Shown here: piece after piece, positions 15,407 through 23,512 of the stretch
Numbering within the stretch: position 1 is the stretch's first letter
Layout of the letters: each line of letters starts with the position of its first letter
Assembly: GCA_964644045.1 (NCBI GenBank)
Contig: CAZXUK010000004.1
Location: forward strand, 3,058 to 67,057
Source: JAIOTG01 sp964644045
Lineage (GTDB): Bacteria > Patescibacteriota > Patescibacteriia > Patescibacteriales > JAGXOH01
Length of the DNA stretch: 64,000 nucleotides
Direction: 5' to 3'
The notes under the pieces: model-generated
What the model was told of the DNA's origin: nothing
The model's input: only the letters and a program-made list of their open reading frames with translations
The model's database searches: none
Position numbers and translations under genes: made by a program

Positions 15407-16933
15407 TTAACGAGCGTATTCTACCATCCTATTCTCGCGAATAACATTGATCTTGATCTCGCCCGGATATTTTAGTTCCTCTTCTATTTTCTTGGCAATA
15501 TCTCTGGACAATTTATGAGCGGCCAAATCATCCACCTCTTCAGTGTTTACAAAAACCCTGACTTCCCGACCGGCTTGAATGGCATAAGATTTATCCACTC
15601 CTTCAAAGGAGTTGGTAATTTTTTCCAGTTCTTCCAATCTTTGTAAATATCTTTCATAAGTATCGTTTCTTACTCCGGGGCGAGCAGCAGAAATAGCGTC
15701 GGCTACTTTCACTATTACCGCGATCAAGCCTTTGGGCCTGTCATCATGATGGGTCTCAATAGCATTAATAATATCTTCCGCCAAGTTAAATTTGCGTCCG
15801 ATATTACCTCCGATTTCCGGATGAGTTCCTTTTACATCATGATCCACTGCCTTACCTATATCATGAAGTAAGCCGCTTTTTTTGGCCAAAGTAACATCCA
15901 CGCCCAATTCTTCAGCTAAAAGCGCAGACAAATGGGCTACCTCCAAAGAATGCTGTAAGGCATTTTGCCCGTAACTGCTTCTAAATTTTAATCTGCCTAT
16001 AATTTGAACCAATTTGGGATCAAAACCGGCTATACCCACTTCATACAAGGCCTCTTCTCCGGCTTTTTTAATTTCTATAGCCAGATCCCTTTTGGCCCTT
16101 TCTACCGCTTCTTCAATTTTGGCCGGCTGAATCCTCCCATCTTTAATTAAGGCATCCAAAGCTCTTTTGGCGATTTGTCTTCTAATGGGAGAAAAAGAAG
16201 AAACAGTAATAGTATTGGGAGTATCATCCACGATTATTTCCACCCCCAAATTTTGTTCAATTACTTTTATATTTCTTCCTTCCCGGCCAATAATTCTTCC
16301 CTTCATTTCATCGCTGGGCAAATCCACATTAGTAGTGCTGATCTCCGGAACATAAGAAGAAACAATCCTCTGCATGGCTCCGGTGATCAAATCCCTGGCC
16401 TTTTCCTCCAATTTTTCATCCGACTCTTTTTCCAATTTGTTGATTCTAACCATTAAATCTTCCTGTGCCTCTGATTCCACATTTTTAAACAAAACCTCTC
16501 TGGCTTCTTCTTTGTTCATATCCGCGATCTTTTTCAATTTTTCCACCTGTTCCTCTTTGAGTTTTTTAATCTCCTCCTTGGCCTCTTCCACCCGATTTAC
16601 CTTGTCATAAAGTTTTTGTTGTTTTTCTTGCAACTCCAACAATTTCTGCGAAAAAGAATCTTCTCGTTTTTGCAGTTTAGCTTGTAATTTATTCATCTCC
16701 CCCCTGCGTCTCTTTTCTTCTTCTTTGGCTTCCTCGGTTATTTTTAAGGCCTTGTCCTGAGCTTTAAAAACTATCTCTTTTTGTTTACTCTTGGCTTCAT
16801 TTAAAATTTTCTCCGCCCGGGATTCGGCTTTTTTATTAGCGGCGGAAATCTTTTTCTGGCGAAACCAATATCCAATAAAAAAACCTCCTACCGCCAAAAC
16901 AATAAATATCACTACCTGTATAAGGATATCCAT
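15407..16933 (-). CDS. rny: Ribonuclease Y
   Basis: 508-aa membrane-bound endoribonuclease initiating mRNA decay. It has an N-terminal membrane helix (4-24), a long coiled coil (30-200), a KH RNA-binding domain (about 205-270, with GRIIGREGRNIKVIEQNLGVEIIVDD) and an HD hydrolase domain with metal-binding HSLEVAHL and LLHDIGKAVDHD. The C-terminal domain ends …YPGEIKINVIRE. Full length for the family. CPR bacteria use RNase Y rather than RNase E. Confidence 0.97.
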   Translation of the reverse strand: MDILIQVVIFIVLAVGGFFIGYWFRQKKISAANKKAESRAEKILNEAKSKQKEIVFKAQDKALKITEEAKEEEKRRRGEMNKLQAKLQKREDSFSQKLLELQEKQQKLYDKVNRVEEAKEEIKKLKEEQVEKLKKIADMNKEEAREVLFKNVESEAQEDLMVRINKLEKESDEKLEEKARDLITGAMQRIVSSYVPEISTTNVDLPSDEMKGRIIGREGRNIKVIEQNLGVEIIVDDTPNTITVSSFSPIRRQIAKRALDALIKDGRIQPAKIEEAVERAKRDLAIEIKKAGEEALYEVGIAGFDPKLVQIIGRLKFRSSYGQNALQHSLEVAHLSALLAEELGVDVTLAKKSGLLHDIGKAVDHDVKGTHPEIGGNIGRKFNLAEDIINAIETHHDDRPKGLIAVIVKVADAISAARPGVRNDTYERYLQRLEELEKITNSFEGVDKSYAIQAGREVRVFVNTEEVDDLAAHKLSRDIAKKIEEELKYPGEIKINVIRENRMVEYAR

Positions 16934-16987
16934 AAATCTTACTCGGTTTCAGGAGATTTTTTAAACACACAAAACACCGCAAAACAG

Positions 16988-17050
16988 TTATTTAAACTCG
17001 CTTAGCTCTTTTACTAATTTTTTAATTTTAGTTAATGTTTTTTGGTGCAT
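16988..17050 (-). CDS. Possible 20-codon ORF or gene remnant
   Basis: MHQKTLTKIKKLVKELSEFK upstream of rny. The frame is open 10 codons further (FVEYLNIKIK) with coding-like composition, and another frame upstream (17060-17160) looks similar. This may be a decayed gene. The rest of 16934-17232 shows nothing else. Confidence 0.25.
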   Translation of the reverse strand: MHQKTLTKIKKLVKELSEFK

Positions 17051-17232
17051 TTTGATCTTTATATTGAGATATTCTACAAATTTTCCTTAATATTGCTACA
17101 ACTAAACTTTTTACAAAGTTTTCCTTATAAAACTCCGTTTTACTTCTTGGCAAATCAAAACAGTCTCCTAAACCGAAAATTAATAATTATTTTAAACCAT
17201 ATTATCACCCTGCTTTAAAAATGTAAAGGGAA

Positions 17233-18231
17233 TTAACCGCAAGAGCCGGAAGTGTTACTGGTGCTTTCATTGCTACTAAAGCCCGGAGCGGGAGTGGAGC
17301 CGGAAAGTTCGGCTTCACACTCTTCGGGCTCTTCGTTAAAAGCGGAGCAAACAGTATCCAAAAGAGAAGCGGGATTTCTCTGAGCTTTAATTTTTTCTCC
17401 ATTGATCACTAAAGTCGGGGATCCGGCAACTCCCAATTTTTGATTTTCTTCGGCATGAATACTAAAGCTGGGATAATTACCCCTCCAGGTACTTTTATCA
17501 TTATAATCCTCGGTAATTCCGAATTTTTCATCGGTATTATCCACGCAGGTTTTTAAAGAAGAAGAATCTATGTTTGTTTCCTTTTGGCATTTTTGAGAAT
17601 CACTGCTTTTCAAAAAACAATCCAGATAACTTATTAATTTATCCGGCTGTTCCTTCTGAATACAATATTCCCTTAACTGCTCATCTATTTCTTTTTTATC
17701 ATGCATAGCATAATCCACGAACTTTAAATTAAAATCGATTTTGTCTCCCAGGGCCTTGACTGCCGGTAAAATCGCCTTTTCCATTTGAGTGCCATAAGGG
17801 CAATAAGACATTATGAACAGATCCACTACCGGCTTATCGCTTTTTTGGCTTACTTGAGTCGCCGGTTGATTTTGAGAAGAAGGATTCTGTTGAGCTTGAG
17901 ATTCTTGTCCGGCTTTTTCTACTTCGGCAATGTCGCTACCCTGAGGGAAGAATTTTTTTCCATCTTTGGTTATATAGGATTCAATGCTTTGATCGGCTAC
18001 TTTTACATCTAATTTATAAAGATTACTCTCCTCGGTAATAGTGGCCACTGTGGCCTTTTGTTCGCTTTTCGGCGAGATCAAATTTTCATTTATAAACTTC
18101 TCTGCTTTAGCTCCGGCTTCCTTCGGAGTTAAGATGTCTTGGGCGCTTATACTTTCGCCCCCGGATTTTTGACTATTACAGCCGGCCAAAAGAAAAACCA
18201 GCAATAATCCCAAAATAATTGATTTTTTCAT
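17233..18231 (-). CDS. Thioredoxin-fold (DsbA-like) lipoprotein
   Basis: 332 aa. The lipoprotein signal peptide has the lipobox LAGC (Cys 18). Residues 30-100 form a peptidase-propeptide-like N-domain. From about 130 there is a DsbA/glutaredoxin-like thioredoxin fold with FIMSYCPYGTQMEK, where the active site is CPYG, so only the first redox Cys is present. The cis-Pro loop is AGSPTLVING. Many additional cysteines (YLDCF, KCQK, KTCV, VCSAF, ECEAE, GSCG) could serve as partners. Extracytoplasmic, perhaps a disulfide exchanger or reductase. Cytoplasmic trxB is the divergent neighbour. Confidence 0.8.
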   Translation of the reverse strand: MKKSIILGLLLVFLLAGCNSQKSGGESISAQDILTPKEAGAKAEKFINENLISPKSEQKATVATITEESNLYKLDVKVADQSIESYITKDGKKFFPQGSDIAEVEKAGQESQAQQNPSSQNQPATQVSQKSDKPVVDLFIMSYCPYGTQMEKAILPAVKALGDKIDFNLKFVDYAMHDKKEIDEQLREYCIQKEQPDKLISYLDCFLKSSDSQKCQKETNIDSSSLKTCVDNTDEKFGITEDYNDKSTWRGNYPSFSIHAEENQKLGVAGSPTLVINGEKIKAQRNPASLLDTVCSAFNEEPEECEAELSGSTPAPGFSSNESTSNTSGSCG

Positions 18232-18354
18232 AATTTTTAAAATTAGCTTTAATTAATTAAAAATGTTTTTAAATACTAACAAAAAAAAGTTTAATAGTCA
18301 AAAATTTATTTGATTTTATTTTAAAAAATCTATAAAATAAAAAATAAAAAAAAT

Positions 18355-19305
18355 ATGACATATGACACCATTATTATCGGAGCCGGTCCGGCCGGCCTGA
18401 CTGCGGCCATTTACGCTGCTCGCCGAGAAATGAAGGCCTTGGTTGTGGGCAAAGAAATCGGAGGTCAAGTTATGTGGGCCTCGGAGATAGAAAATTATCC
18501 CGGTTTTAAAAAAATAGATAATTATGAACTTATAAGCAAAATGCAAGAACAGGTTATGTCTCTGGGGGTGGATATAAAAACGGAGGAAATTAAAAAAATA
18601 GAAAAAAAAGAAGATAATTTTATCCTGCACAGCAATAAAGAAAATTTTACGGCCTCCACCGTAATAATAGCCATGGGCCTCTCTCCTCGCAGGTTGGCTA
18701 TTCCCGGAGAAAAAGAGTTTACCGGCAAAGGAATTTCTTATTGCGCTAACTGCGACGGCCCTTTTTATAAAAATAAAGAGGTGGCGGTTGTGGGCGGAGG
18801 AAACAGCGCTTTGGATGCGGCGGAAATTCTTTCCAAAATCGCCGGTAAAGTTTATCTGATCCATCGCCGGGAAGAATTCCGCGGCTTTGAATCTCTAAGG
18901 GAAGAGGTGAAAAATAAAAAGAATATTGAATTGGTTTTAAACAGTGAAGTGAAAGAAATAAGCGGAGAAGGAAAAGTGGAAAAAGCTAAAGTAATAAACA
19001 ACAAAACCGATAAGGAAAAAGAAATAAATATAGCGGGAATTTTTATAGAAATAGGGCGTATCGCCAGCACTGATTTGGTGGGCGAATGGGTGGAAAGGGA
19101 TAAAGTCAGTCAAATCAAGGTGGATAAAAAACAAATGACCAAAACCCCGGGACTTTTTGCGGCCGGAGACGTGGTAAGCGGCGAATTTAAACAAATTACC
19201 ATTGCTGCCGGAGAAGCTACCATAGCCGCCTTGGCCGCTTACCAATATCTTCAACAAAAACAAGGCAAAGAAATAAAAAAAATCTTGGACAGAAGCACTA
19301 ACTAA
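18355..19305 (+). CDS. trxB: Thioredoxin reductase
   Basis: 316-aa FAD/NADPH flavoprotein. The FAD-binding GAGPAGLTAAIYAAR is at the start. NADPH-binding VVGGGNSALDAAE follows the redox pair CANC (about 139-142, CANCDGP). The C-terminal FAD motif is TPGLFAAGDVVSG. It reduces thioredoxin using NADPH. Normal length. Convergent with, and overlapping by 8 nt, the TudS-like gene. Confidence 0.95.
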   Translation: MTYDTIIIGAGPAGLTAAIYAARREMKALVVGKEIGGQVMWASEIENYPGFKKIDNYELISKMQEQVMSLGVDIKTEEIKKIEKKEDNFILHSNKENFTASTVIIAMGLSPRRLAIPGEKEFTGKGISYCANCDGPFYKNKEVAVVGGGNSALDAAEILSKIAGKVYLIHRREEFRGFESLREEVKNKKNIELVLNSEVKEISGEGKVEKAKVINNKTDKEKEINIAGIFIEIGRIASTDLVGEWVERDKVSQIKVDKKQMTKTPGLFAAGDVVSGEFKQITIAAGEATIAALAAYQYLQQKQGKEIKKILDRSTN

Positions 19306-19756
19306 CAAAATCTTCTTCAGTATAAATTTTCACACCCTTCTTTTTTAACAGGGTAGCGGTTACACCGCTTCCTTTTTTTATGGTTTTGCTAAAAGTGCCG
19401 TCATAAATTTCTCCGCAACCGCAACTGGGACTTCTCTGCTTTAAAATCGCCTCTTTAATTCCCAGCTCTTCCGCTATTTTGACCACTTCCCGGGCGCCTT
19501 TTAAAAAATAAGCGGAAACATCTTGGCCTGACTCGGTTTTAATTTTGGCCCTGCCTTCCAAAACTTCCTCTCCGCTATCCTTTTGTATTTGCGCGGCCGG
19601 CCGCGGCGTAGGCAAACCCCCTAATTGCTCGGGACAAACCGGAATCAAATTCCCTTCTTTGTACTCCTTGTAAATCTCCGAGGACAAATCTTCCAGATTA
19701 TTCTTGCCGTTATATTTACAATTTATACCTACCAGACAAGCGCTGATCAATTTCAT
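19298..19756 (-). CDS. DUF523/TudS-like protein
   Basis: 152 aa. The N-terminal ISACLVGINCKYNG and the later PVCPEQLGGLPTPRPAAQ and LKQRSPSCG motifs define DUF523. Family members such as TudS hold a [4Fe-4S] cluster on three cysteines and remove sulfur from 2-thiouracil. The candidate ligand cysteines (positions 7, 14/41 and about 113-115) are present. Role by homology only. Three same-strand genes follow the order alpha/beta hydrolase, DUF192, DUF523. Confidence 0.85.
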   Translation of the reverse strand: MKLISACLVGINCKYNGKNNLEDLSSEIYKEYKEGNLIPVCPEQLGGLPTPRPAAQIQKDSGEEVLEGRAKIKTESGQDVSAYFLKGAREVVKIAEELGIKEAILKQRSPSCGCGEIYDGTFSKTIKKGSGVTATLLKKKGVKIYTEEDFVS

Positions 19757-19760
19757 ATTT

Positions 19761-20198
19761 TTATTCTAACAAATTAACTTTGTCTCCTGTCTCAATATTA
19801 TATTTATCTATCGTCCCCGCCTTAAGCTCTAAAACCTTATCTACTTTGATCGCCGGAGTTAAAGTTTGGGGAGGTTGATAATCCCGGGGCCTAATATTTT
19901 TTTCCACACTCACCACCTCTCCCTCTCTTATCCAGACAAAATCCAGGGGTATTAACATATCTTTCATCCAAAAAGAGACAAATTGCGCGGACTCAAAAAT
20001 AAAAAGCATGCCCTTGTTCTCCGCCAAATTCTCCCGACCGGCCAGCCCCTTGGCCCGGGCAGCCGAAGTTTGGGGAATCTCCACCTTAAACTCCTGGCCC
20101 CCCACCTCTACAATAGATAAACCAGAATCTTGGCTGCATCCGCTAACTACAAATCCCAACAAACAAAAAACTGAAAATAAAAAAATTTTTTTAAACAC
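19761..20198 (-). CDS. DUF192 lipoprotein
   Basis: 145 aa. Lipoprotein signal (lipobox VSGC, Cys 21) followed by a DUF192 domain: VEIPQTSAARAKGLAGRENL, MLFIFESAQFVSFWMKDMLIPLDFVWI, and the C-terminal VLELKAGTIDKYNIETGD. DUF192 is a small beta-barrel of unknown function, usually exported. It is 4 nt from the TudS-like gene. Confidence 0.9.
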   Translation of the reverse strand: MFKKIFLFSVFCLLGFVVSGCSQDSGLSIVEVGGQEFKVEIPQTSAARAKGLAGRENLAENKGMLFIFESAQFVSFWMKDMLIPLDFVWIREGEVVSVEKNIRPRDYQPPQTLTPAIKVDKVLELKAGTIDKYNIETGDKVNLLE

Positions 20199-20207
20199 AA
20201 ATCAAAT

Positions 20208-20996
20208 TTAGATTAAGAATTTAACCGACCCGGAAAGCCATTGCTCCAATAAATCCGGTCTTTCCATATCATGATCACCTCCGGAGACTGTTATTTTCCG
20301 AGAAAAATCAATATTAAAACTTTCCGGAGGAACTTTTTTGTCATTATCCCCCTGAACCAATAAAACATTATCCGTATCTTGAAAATAAGAAGAATAATCT
20401 TTGTCCTCGTTTTGCAAAAAATAATCAGGTAAAATATAATTTTCTTTGGTCATTTTACCCTCTTCTTTAATATAGGCTTGGAAATCCTCTTCCCTGAAAT
20501 AATCCCGAAAATTCTCCCAAGTAACTTCAAGGCGAGGATCTTCCTTTTTCATTTTGTTTTGGGCAAAGTAGTAGCGCAAGAGATCTTTTTGATTTAAGGC
20601 CGGGCCTAATAAAACCATTTTTTCCCAGTCAGCTTCTTCCCGGGCCAAGGCAGCCACGCAGCCGGAAACACTGTGAGCCACTAAAGAAATAGAATCATAT
20701 TTTTTAACACCCTCCATTTCCGCCCTGGCGCTTAATAAATCTTTTTTCCAGTTCTCCACGGTAAAATCGGAAAAATCCCCCTCAGATAAACCCAGACCTT
20801 CGTAATCAAAACGAAAACAATCTATGCCTTGTTGATTTAAGGCTTTACTTAAAGCTGTAAATTTTTTCTCTGTAGTAGCTTTGCGTTCAAGCCCGCTGGC
20901 CATTATGACTAATTTTTTATTCTCTTCAGCGCCGGAATAAATGCCTCTTAAAATTTTTTTATCCGGATTGGTAAATTGTATTAATTTGGTAAACAT
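20208..20996 (-). CDS. Alpha/beta-hydrolase (serine aminopeptidase/esterase type)
   Basis: 262 aa with the hydrolase fold. The nucleophile elbow is AHSVSG (Ser about 109), an unusual variant of GxSxG. The likely acid is in LLVQGDNDKKVP, and the catalytic His in VSGGDHDMERPD. FRFDYEGLGLSEGDF is the conserved strand-loop. Substrate unknown. Start of a three-gene same-strand group. Confidence 0.85.
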   Translation of the reverse strand: MFTKLIQFTNPDKKILRGIYSGAEENKKLVIMASGLERKATTEKKFTALSKALNQQGIDCFRFDYEGLGLSEGDFSDFTVENWKKDLLSARAEMEGVKKYDSISLVAHSVSGCVAALAREEADWEKMVLLGPALNQKDLLRYYFAQNKMKKEDPRLEVTWENFRDYFREEDFQAYIKEEGKMTKENYILPDYFLQNEDKDYSSYFQDTDNVLLVQGDNDKKVPPESFNIDFSRKITVSGGDHDMERPDLLEQWLSGSVKFLI

Positions 20997-21057
20997 AAAA
21001 ATAAATTAAATTTTAACTAATTTAATTTTAACACTGCCCCCGGCTTTGTCAAAATAA

Positions 21058-21083
21058 AAACCGCCTAAGTTAGACGGTTTAAA
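21058..21083. terminator. Intrinsic terminator
   Basis: AAACCGTCTAA…TTAGGCGGTTT palindrome with T-run on the minus strand, after the 81-aa gene. Confidence 0.7.
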
Positions 21084-21092
21084 AGCTAATGA

Positions 21093-21338
21093 TCAAAGAT
21101 TTTCTAAGAGATTCTCCAAAAAATTCTGGGCAGAAACCTCGTTCTGTGATGTTAACTGCCTTAACATCTCCCGGATTTCATCAGAGGCCAACTGTTTTTC
21201 CCGGGAAGAAAGATTCGCCTCGAATAACATCTCTCCCAATTCCCAGAAAATTTTTTGATCCTCCGGGGGAATTGTGATCCCCGGAAGCCGATTCCACATT
21301 CGATCCATCAAAACTCTAAAAATTGAATTCTCGTTCAT
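21093..21338 (-). CDS. Small acidic helical protein, unknown
   Basis: 81 aa, strong ribosome site (AAAGGAGGATAAG) before the ATG and a terminator after it, so an independent gene. Leu/Glu-rich with amphipathic helices. No family recognised. Similar short acidic proteins with strong ribosome sites occur at 31376 and 57622. Confidence 0.65.
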   Translation of the reverse strand: MNENSIFRVLMDRMWNRLPGITIPPEDQKIFWELGEMLFEANLSSREKQLASDEIREMLRQLTSQNEVSAQNFLENLLENL

Positions 21339-21440
21339 CTTATCCTCCTTTTTTTAATTAAAAACAACCTTTTTAAAATTTATTTTCTTATAACATAAAT
21401 AACTAAAAAAATCAAGGTGGGGTTGTTTTCCCTTTTCTGC

Positions 21441-21446
21441 TATAAT
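21441..21446 (+). promoter_or_regulatory. -10 box of rnhB, leaderless transcript likely
   Basis: TATAAT lies 6 nt before the ATG at 21453, so transcription would begin at or next to the start codon. No -35 box is clear and there is no ribosome site. Confidence 0.5.
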
Positions 21447-21452
21447 AAAAAT

Positions 21453-22064
21453 ATGCTTGATTTAGAAGAAGAAAAATTATTATTCAGCCAAGGACACAAG
21501 CTAGTAGCCGGCTTAGATGAGGCCGGTCGGGGACCTTTGGCCGGTCCGGTAGTGGCTGCCTGTGTGGTTTGCGCGCCTGATTTTAAAATAAATCCTGAAC
21601 TTGAATTGGTCCGGGATTCAAAAAAATTAACCGCCAAACAAAGAGGAAAATTAAAGGAAATTATTGAAAATAATTTGGCCGGAGTGGGTGTGGGTATCTG
21701 CGACCCTCAAACCATAGACAGAATCAATATTTTACAAGCCAGTTTTCTGGCTATGAAAAAAGCCCTGGGCGCCTTAGAAGAAAAGCCGGGCTTCCTGCTT
21801 TTGGACGGAAAATTCCCCCTTCCCAACTCCAGTTATCCGCAAAAAGCACTCAAAGGAGGAGATGGTTATGTTTTCTCCATTGCCGCCGCCTCTATTATTG
21901 CCAAAATAACCCGAGACCAAATTATGGAAAAAATGGAAGAAAAATACCCAAACTACGGTTTTGCTCGACACAAAGGCTACGGAACCAAATATCATTTGGA
22001 GCAAATAAAAAAACACGGCCCTTGTGCAATTCATCGCAAAAGCTTCGGGCCATGTAAAATTTAA
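21453..22064 (+). CDS. rnhB: Ribonuclease HII
   Basis: 203 aa from the ATG at 21453, preferred over the upstream GTG at 21417 because of the TATAAT placement and normal family length. Catalytic acids lie in GLDEAGRGPLAGPV (Asp, Glu), DSKKLT, LLDGKF and the later SIIAKITRD. It removes RNA primers and misincorporated ribonucleotides from DNA. C-terminal region HKGYGTKYHLEQIKKHGPCAIHRKSF is typical. Confidence 0.96.
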   Translation: MLDLEEEKLLFSQGHKLVAGLDEAGRGPLAGPVVAACVVCAPDFKINPELELVRDSKKLTAKQRGKLKEIIENNLAGVGVGICDPQTIDRINILQASFLAMKKALGALEEKPGFLLLDGKFPLPNSSYPQKALKGGDGYVFSIAAASIIAKITRDQIMEKMEEKYPNYGFARHKGYGTKYHLEQIKKHGPCAIHRKSFGPCKI

Positions 22065-22141
22065 TGGTATACTAGAATTTCATCTATTATCTTGACAATT
22101 ATATGTTTAGTCTTTACTATAATAAAAAATTATAAAATCTT

Positions 22142-23092
22142 ATGAATTCACCCGAAAAACCTCAAGAATCAAACTTAAACAATGAAAATATAAATGAAAT
22201 TGAAGAGGAAATAGAAAAATTAATAGAAGAGGCAGAAAAAATAACTCCGGAAGAATTGCTTGAAGAACCTAAAAAAAGCTATGAAGAAGCAGAAACAGTC
22301 GAAGAATTATTAAAAATTCAGAAAAAATTTCAAGAAATTATAGAACACAGAAAAAAAGACAGGCTCAATCTTGATACCCTCCCAGATAAAGAAAATGAAT
22401 TTATAACCAAACAATGTCCTAAAGAAAAATTAAAGCAAATAAAAAAAGAAATTGAAAAAATTAAAGAAAAAATAGAAAATGGAGAAATTACTTGCTTGGG
22501 AGAAGGAAGAGTGGCCCAAGTCTTTCCCGGAGAAGAAGATCCTTTTTTATGTATAAAAATAATTAAAGAAGAAAAAGATGCTATAAACATTTATAATACT
22601 GAAAATAATATAATCGATGAAATAAAAATACAGGAAGAAGTAGAAAAAAAGGTAAAAATAAACAATGCCAGAGTTCCTAAGCCCTATTATGCCCAATCTT
22701 ACAAAAACTTTCATTTCATAGTTATGGAAAATTTGGAAGCCGTTACTTTAAAGGAAGTATTGGAAAGCCCGGACAGTCTTCCTGAAAATTTTGATTATGA
22801 AAAATTTTTTGTCGGATTAGAAGAATTTGTCAAAAAATTAAATGAAAATAAAATATTTCATAGAGATTTACACGAAGGAAATATAATGATTGACAAAAAT
22901 AACGGAAACTGCTATATTATAGACCTCGGAACAGCTATAAGAAGTTTTAATGAGGATGAGGCTTGCAGAAAAATTGATCCCAGAACAAATAAAATGATAA
23001 AAACTACCAAAGACTCAGATAATGTAAAAAATCTAAAGATAAAAATAAAACAAATTTTATCATTAAAAAAAGGAGGAAAATATGATAACTGA
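22142..23092 (+). CDS. Protein-kinase-fold protein
   Basis: 316 aa. A Glu-rich coiled-coil N-terminus (1-110) precedes a kinase-like fold: glycine loop LGEGRVAQVF, Lys in LCIKII, hinge IVMENL, catalytic HRDLHEGNIMID and metal-binding DLGTAI (DLG instead of DFG). All key residues are present, so phosphotransfer is plausible. The substrate is unknown. It overlaps the next small gene by 11 nt. CPR genomes contain many such lineage-specific kinases. Confidence 0.8.
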   Translation: MNSPEKPQESNLNNENINEIEEEIEKLIEEAEKITPEELLEEPKKSYEEAETVEELLKIQKKFQEIIEHRKKDRLNLDTLPDKENEFITKQCPKEKLKQIKKEIEKIKEKIENGEITCLGEGRVAQVFPGEEDPFLCIKIIKEEKDAINIYNTENNIIDEIKIQEEVEKKVKINNARVPKPYYAQSYKNFHFIVMENLEAVTLKEVLESPDSLPENFDYEKFFVGLEEFVKKLNENKIFHRDLHEGNIMIDKNNGNCYIIDLGTAIRSFNEDEACRKIDPRTNKMIKTTKDSDNVKNLKIKIKQILSLKKGGKYDN

Positions 23093-23279
23093 AGAATTAG
23101 AAATCAGAGCAAAAATGGCTGCCGAAAAAATGGAGGAAGAAAATAGGGAAAGCATCCGACTGGAAAAAAAGGGGTTTACCCAATTTGTAGTCGGGGACGA
23201 AAATTTCCCAAAAGGCATGCCTATTGCGAAAATAACAGGTGGTAAAAAAGATTACTATCTTTACCACTTAATGTTTTGA
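23082..23279 (+). CDS. Small protein coupled to the kinase-like gene
   Basis: 65 aa with a strong AAAGGAGG site inside the kinase gene. N-terminal charged helix (EELEIRAKMAAEKMEEENRES), then a beta-rich part ending YLYHLMF. May be a regulator or substrate of the kinase (inference from overlap). Confidence 0.65.
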   Translation: MITEELEIRAKMAAEKMEEENRESIRLEKKGFTQFVVGDENFPKGMPIAKITGGKKDYYLYHLMF

Positions 23280-23287
23280 TTTAACCT

Positions 23288-23320
23288 CTACCCCGGAAAA
23301 AATAACCGGGGTTTTTTATT
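23288..23320 (+). terminator. Intrinsic terminator
   Basis: ACCCCGG-aaaaaata-CCGGGGT followed by TTTTTTATTTTT. Confidence 0.85.
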
Positions 23321-23390
23321 TTTGTTTGACTTAAGGGCTAAAATCAGATAGGATTATTTAATAAGATAAGCTTTAAATCTCAAAGCTTTT

Positions 23391-23512
23391 TTACTTTATT
23401 CAACTTATTTTACTTTTTACCTGCCCTGCCCGCCCCGAGTTTGCCAAAGAAATCTTATTTAACTTTTTATACTTATTTTACTTTTTATACTTATTTTACT
23501 TATTTATTTCCT
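23391..23512. repeat. Dispersed intergenic repeat, tandem copies
   Basis: Several runs of the motif TTTACTTTTTATACTTATTT precede infB. Related copies lie at 26848-26932, 29735-29825 and 38862-38899 (inverse), always between genes. The sequence CCTGCCCTGCCCGCCCCGAG sits in the middle. Confidence 0.65.

Noticed and set aside
18316..18864. Minus-strand 182-codon ORF opposite trxB
   Set aside because: Shadow of trxB; Phe/Tyr/His-rich composition.
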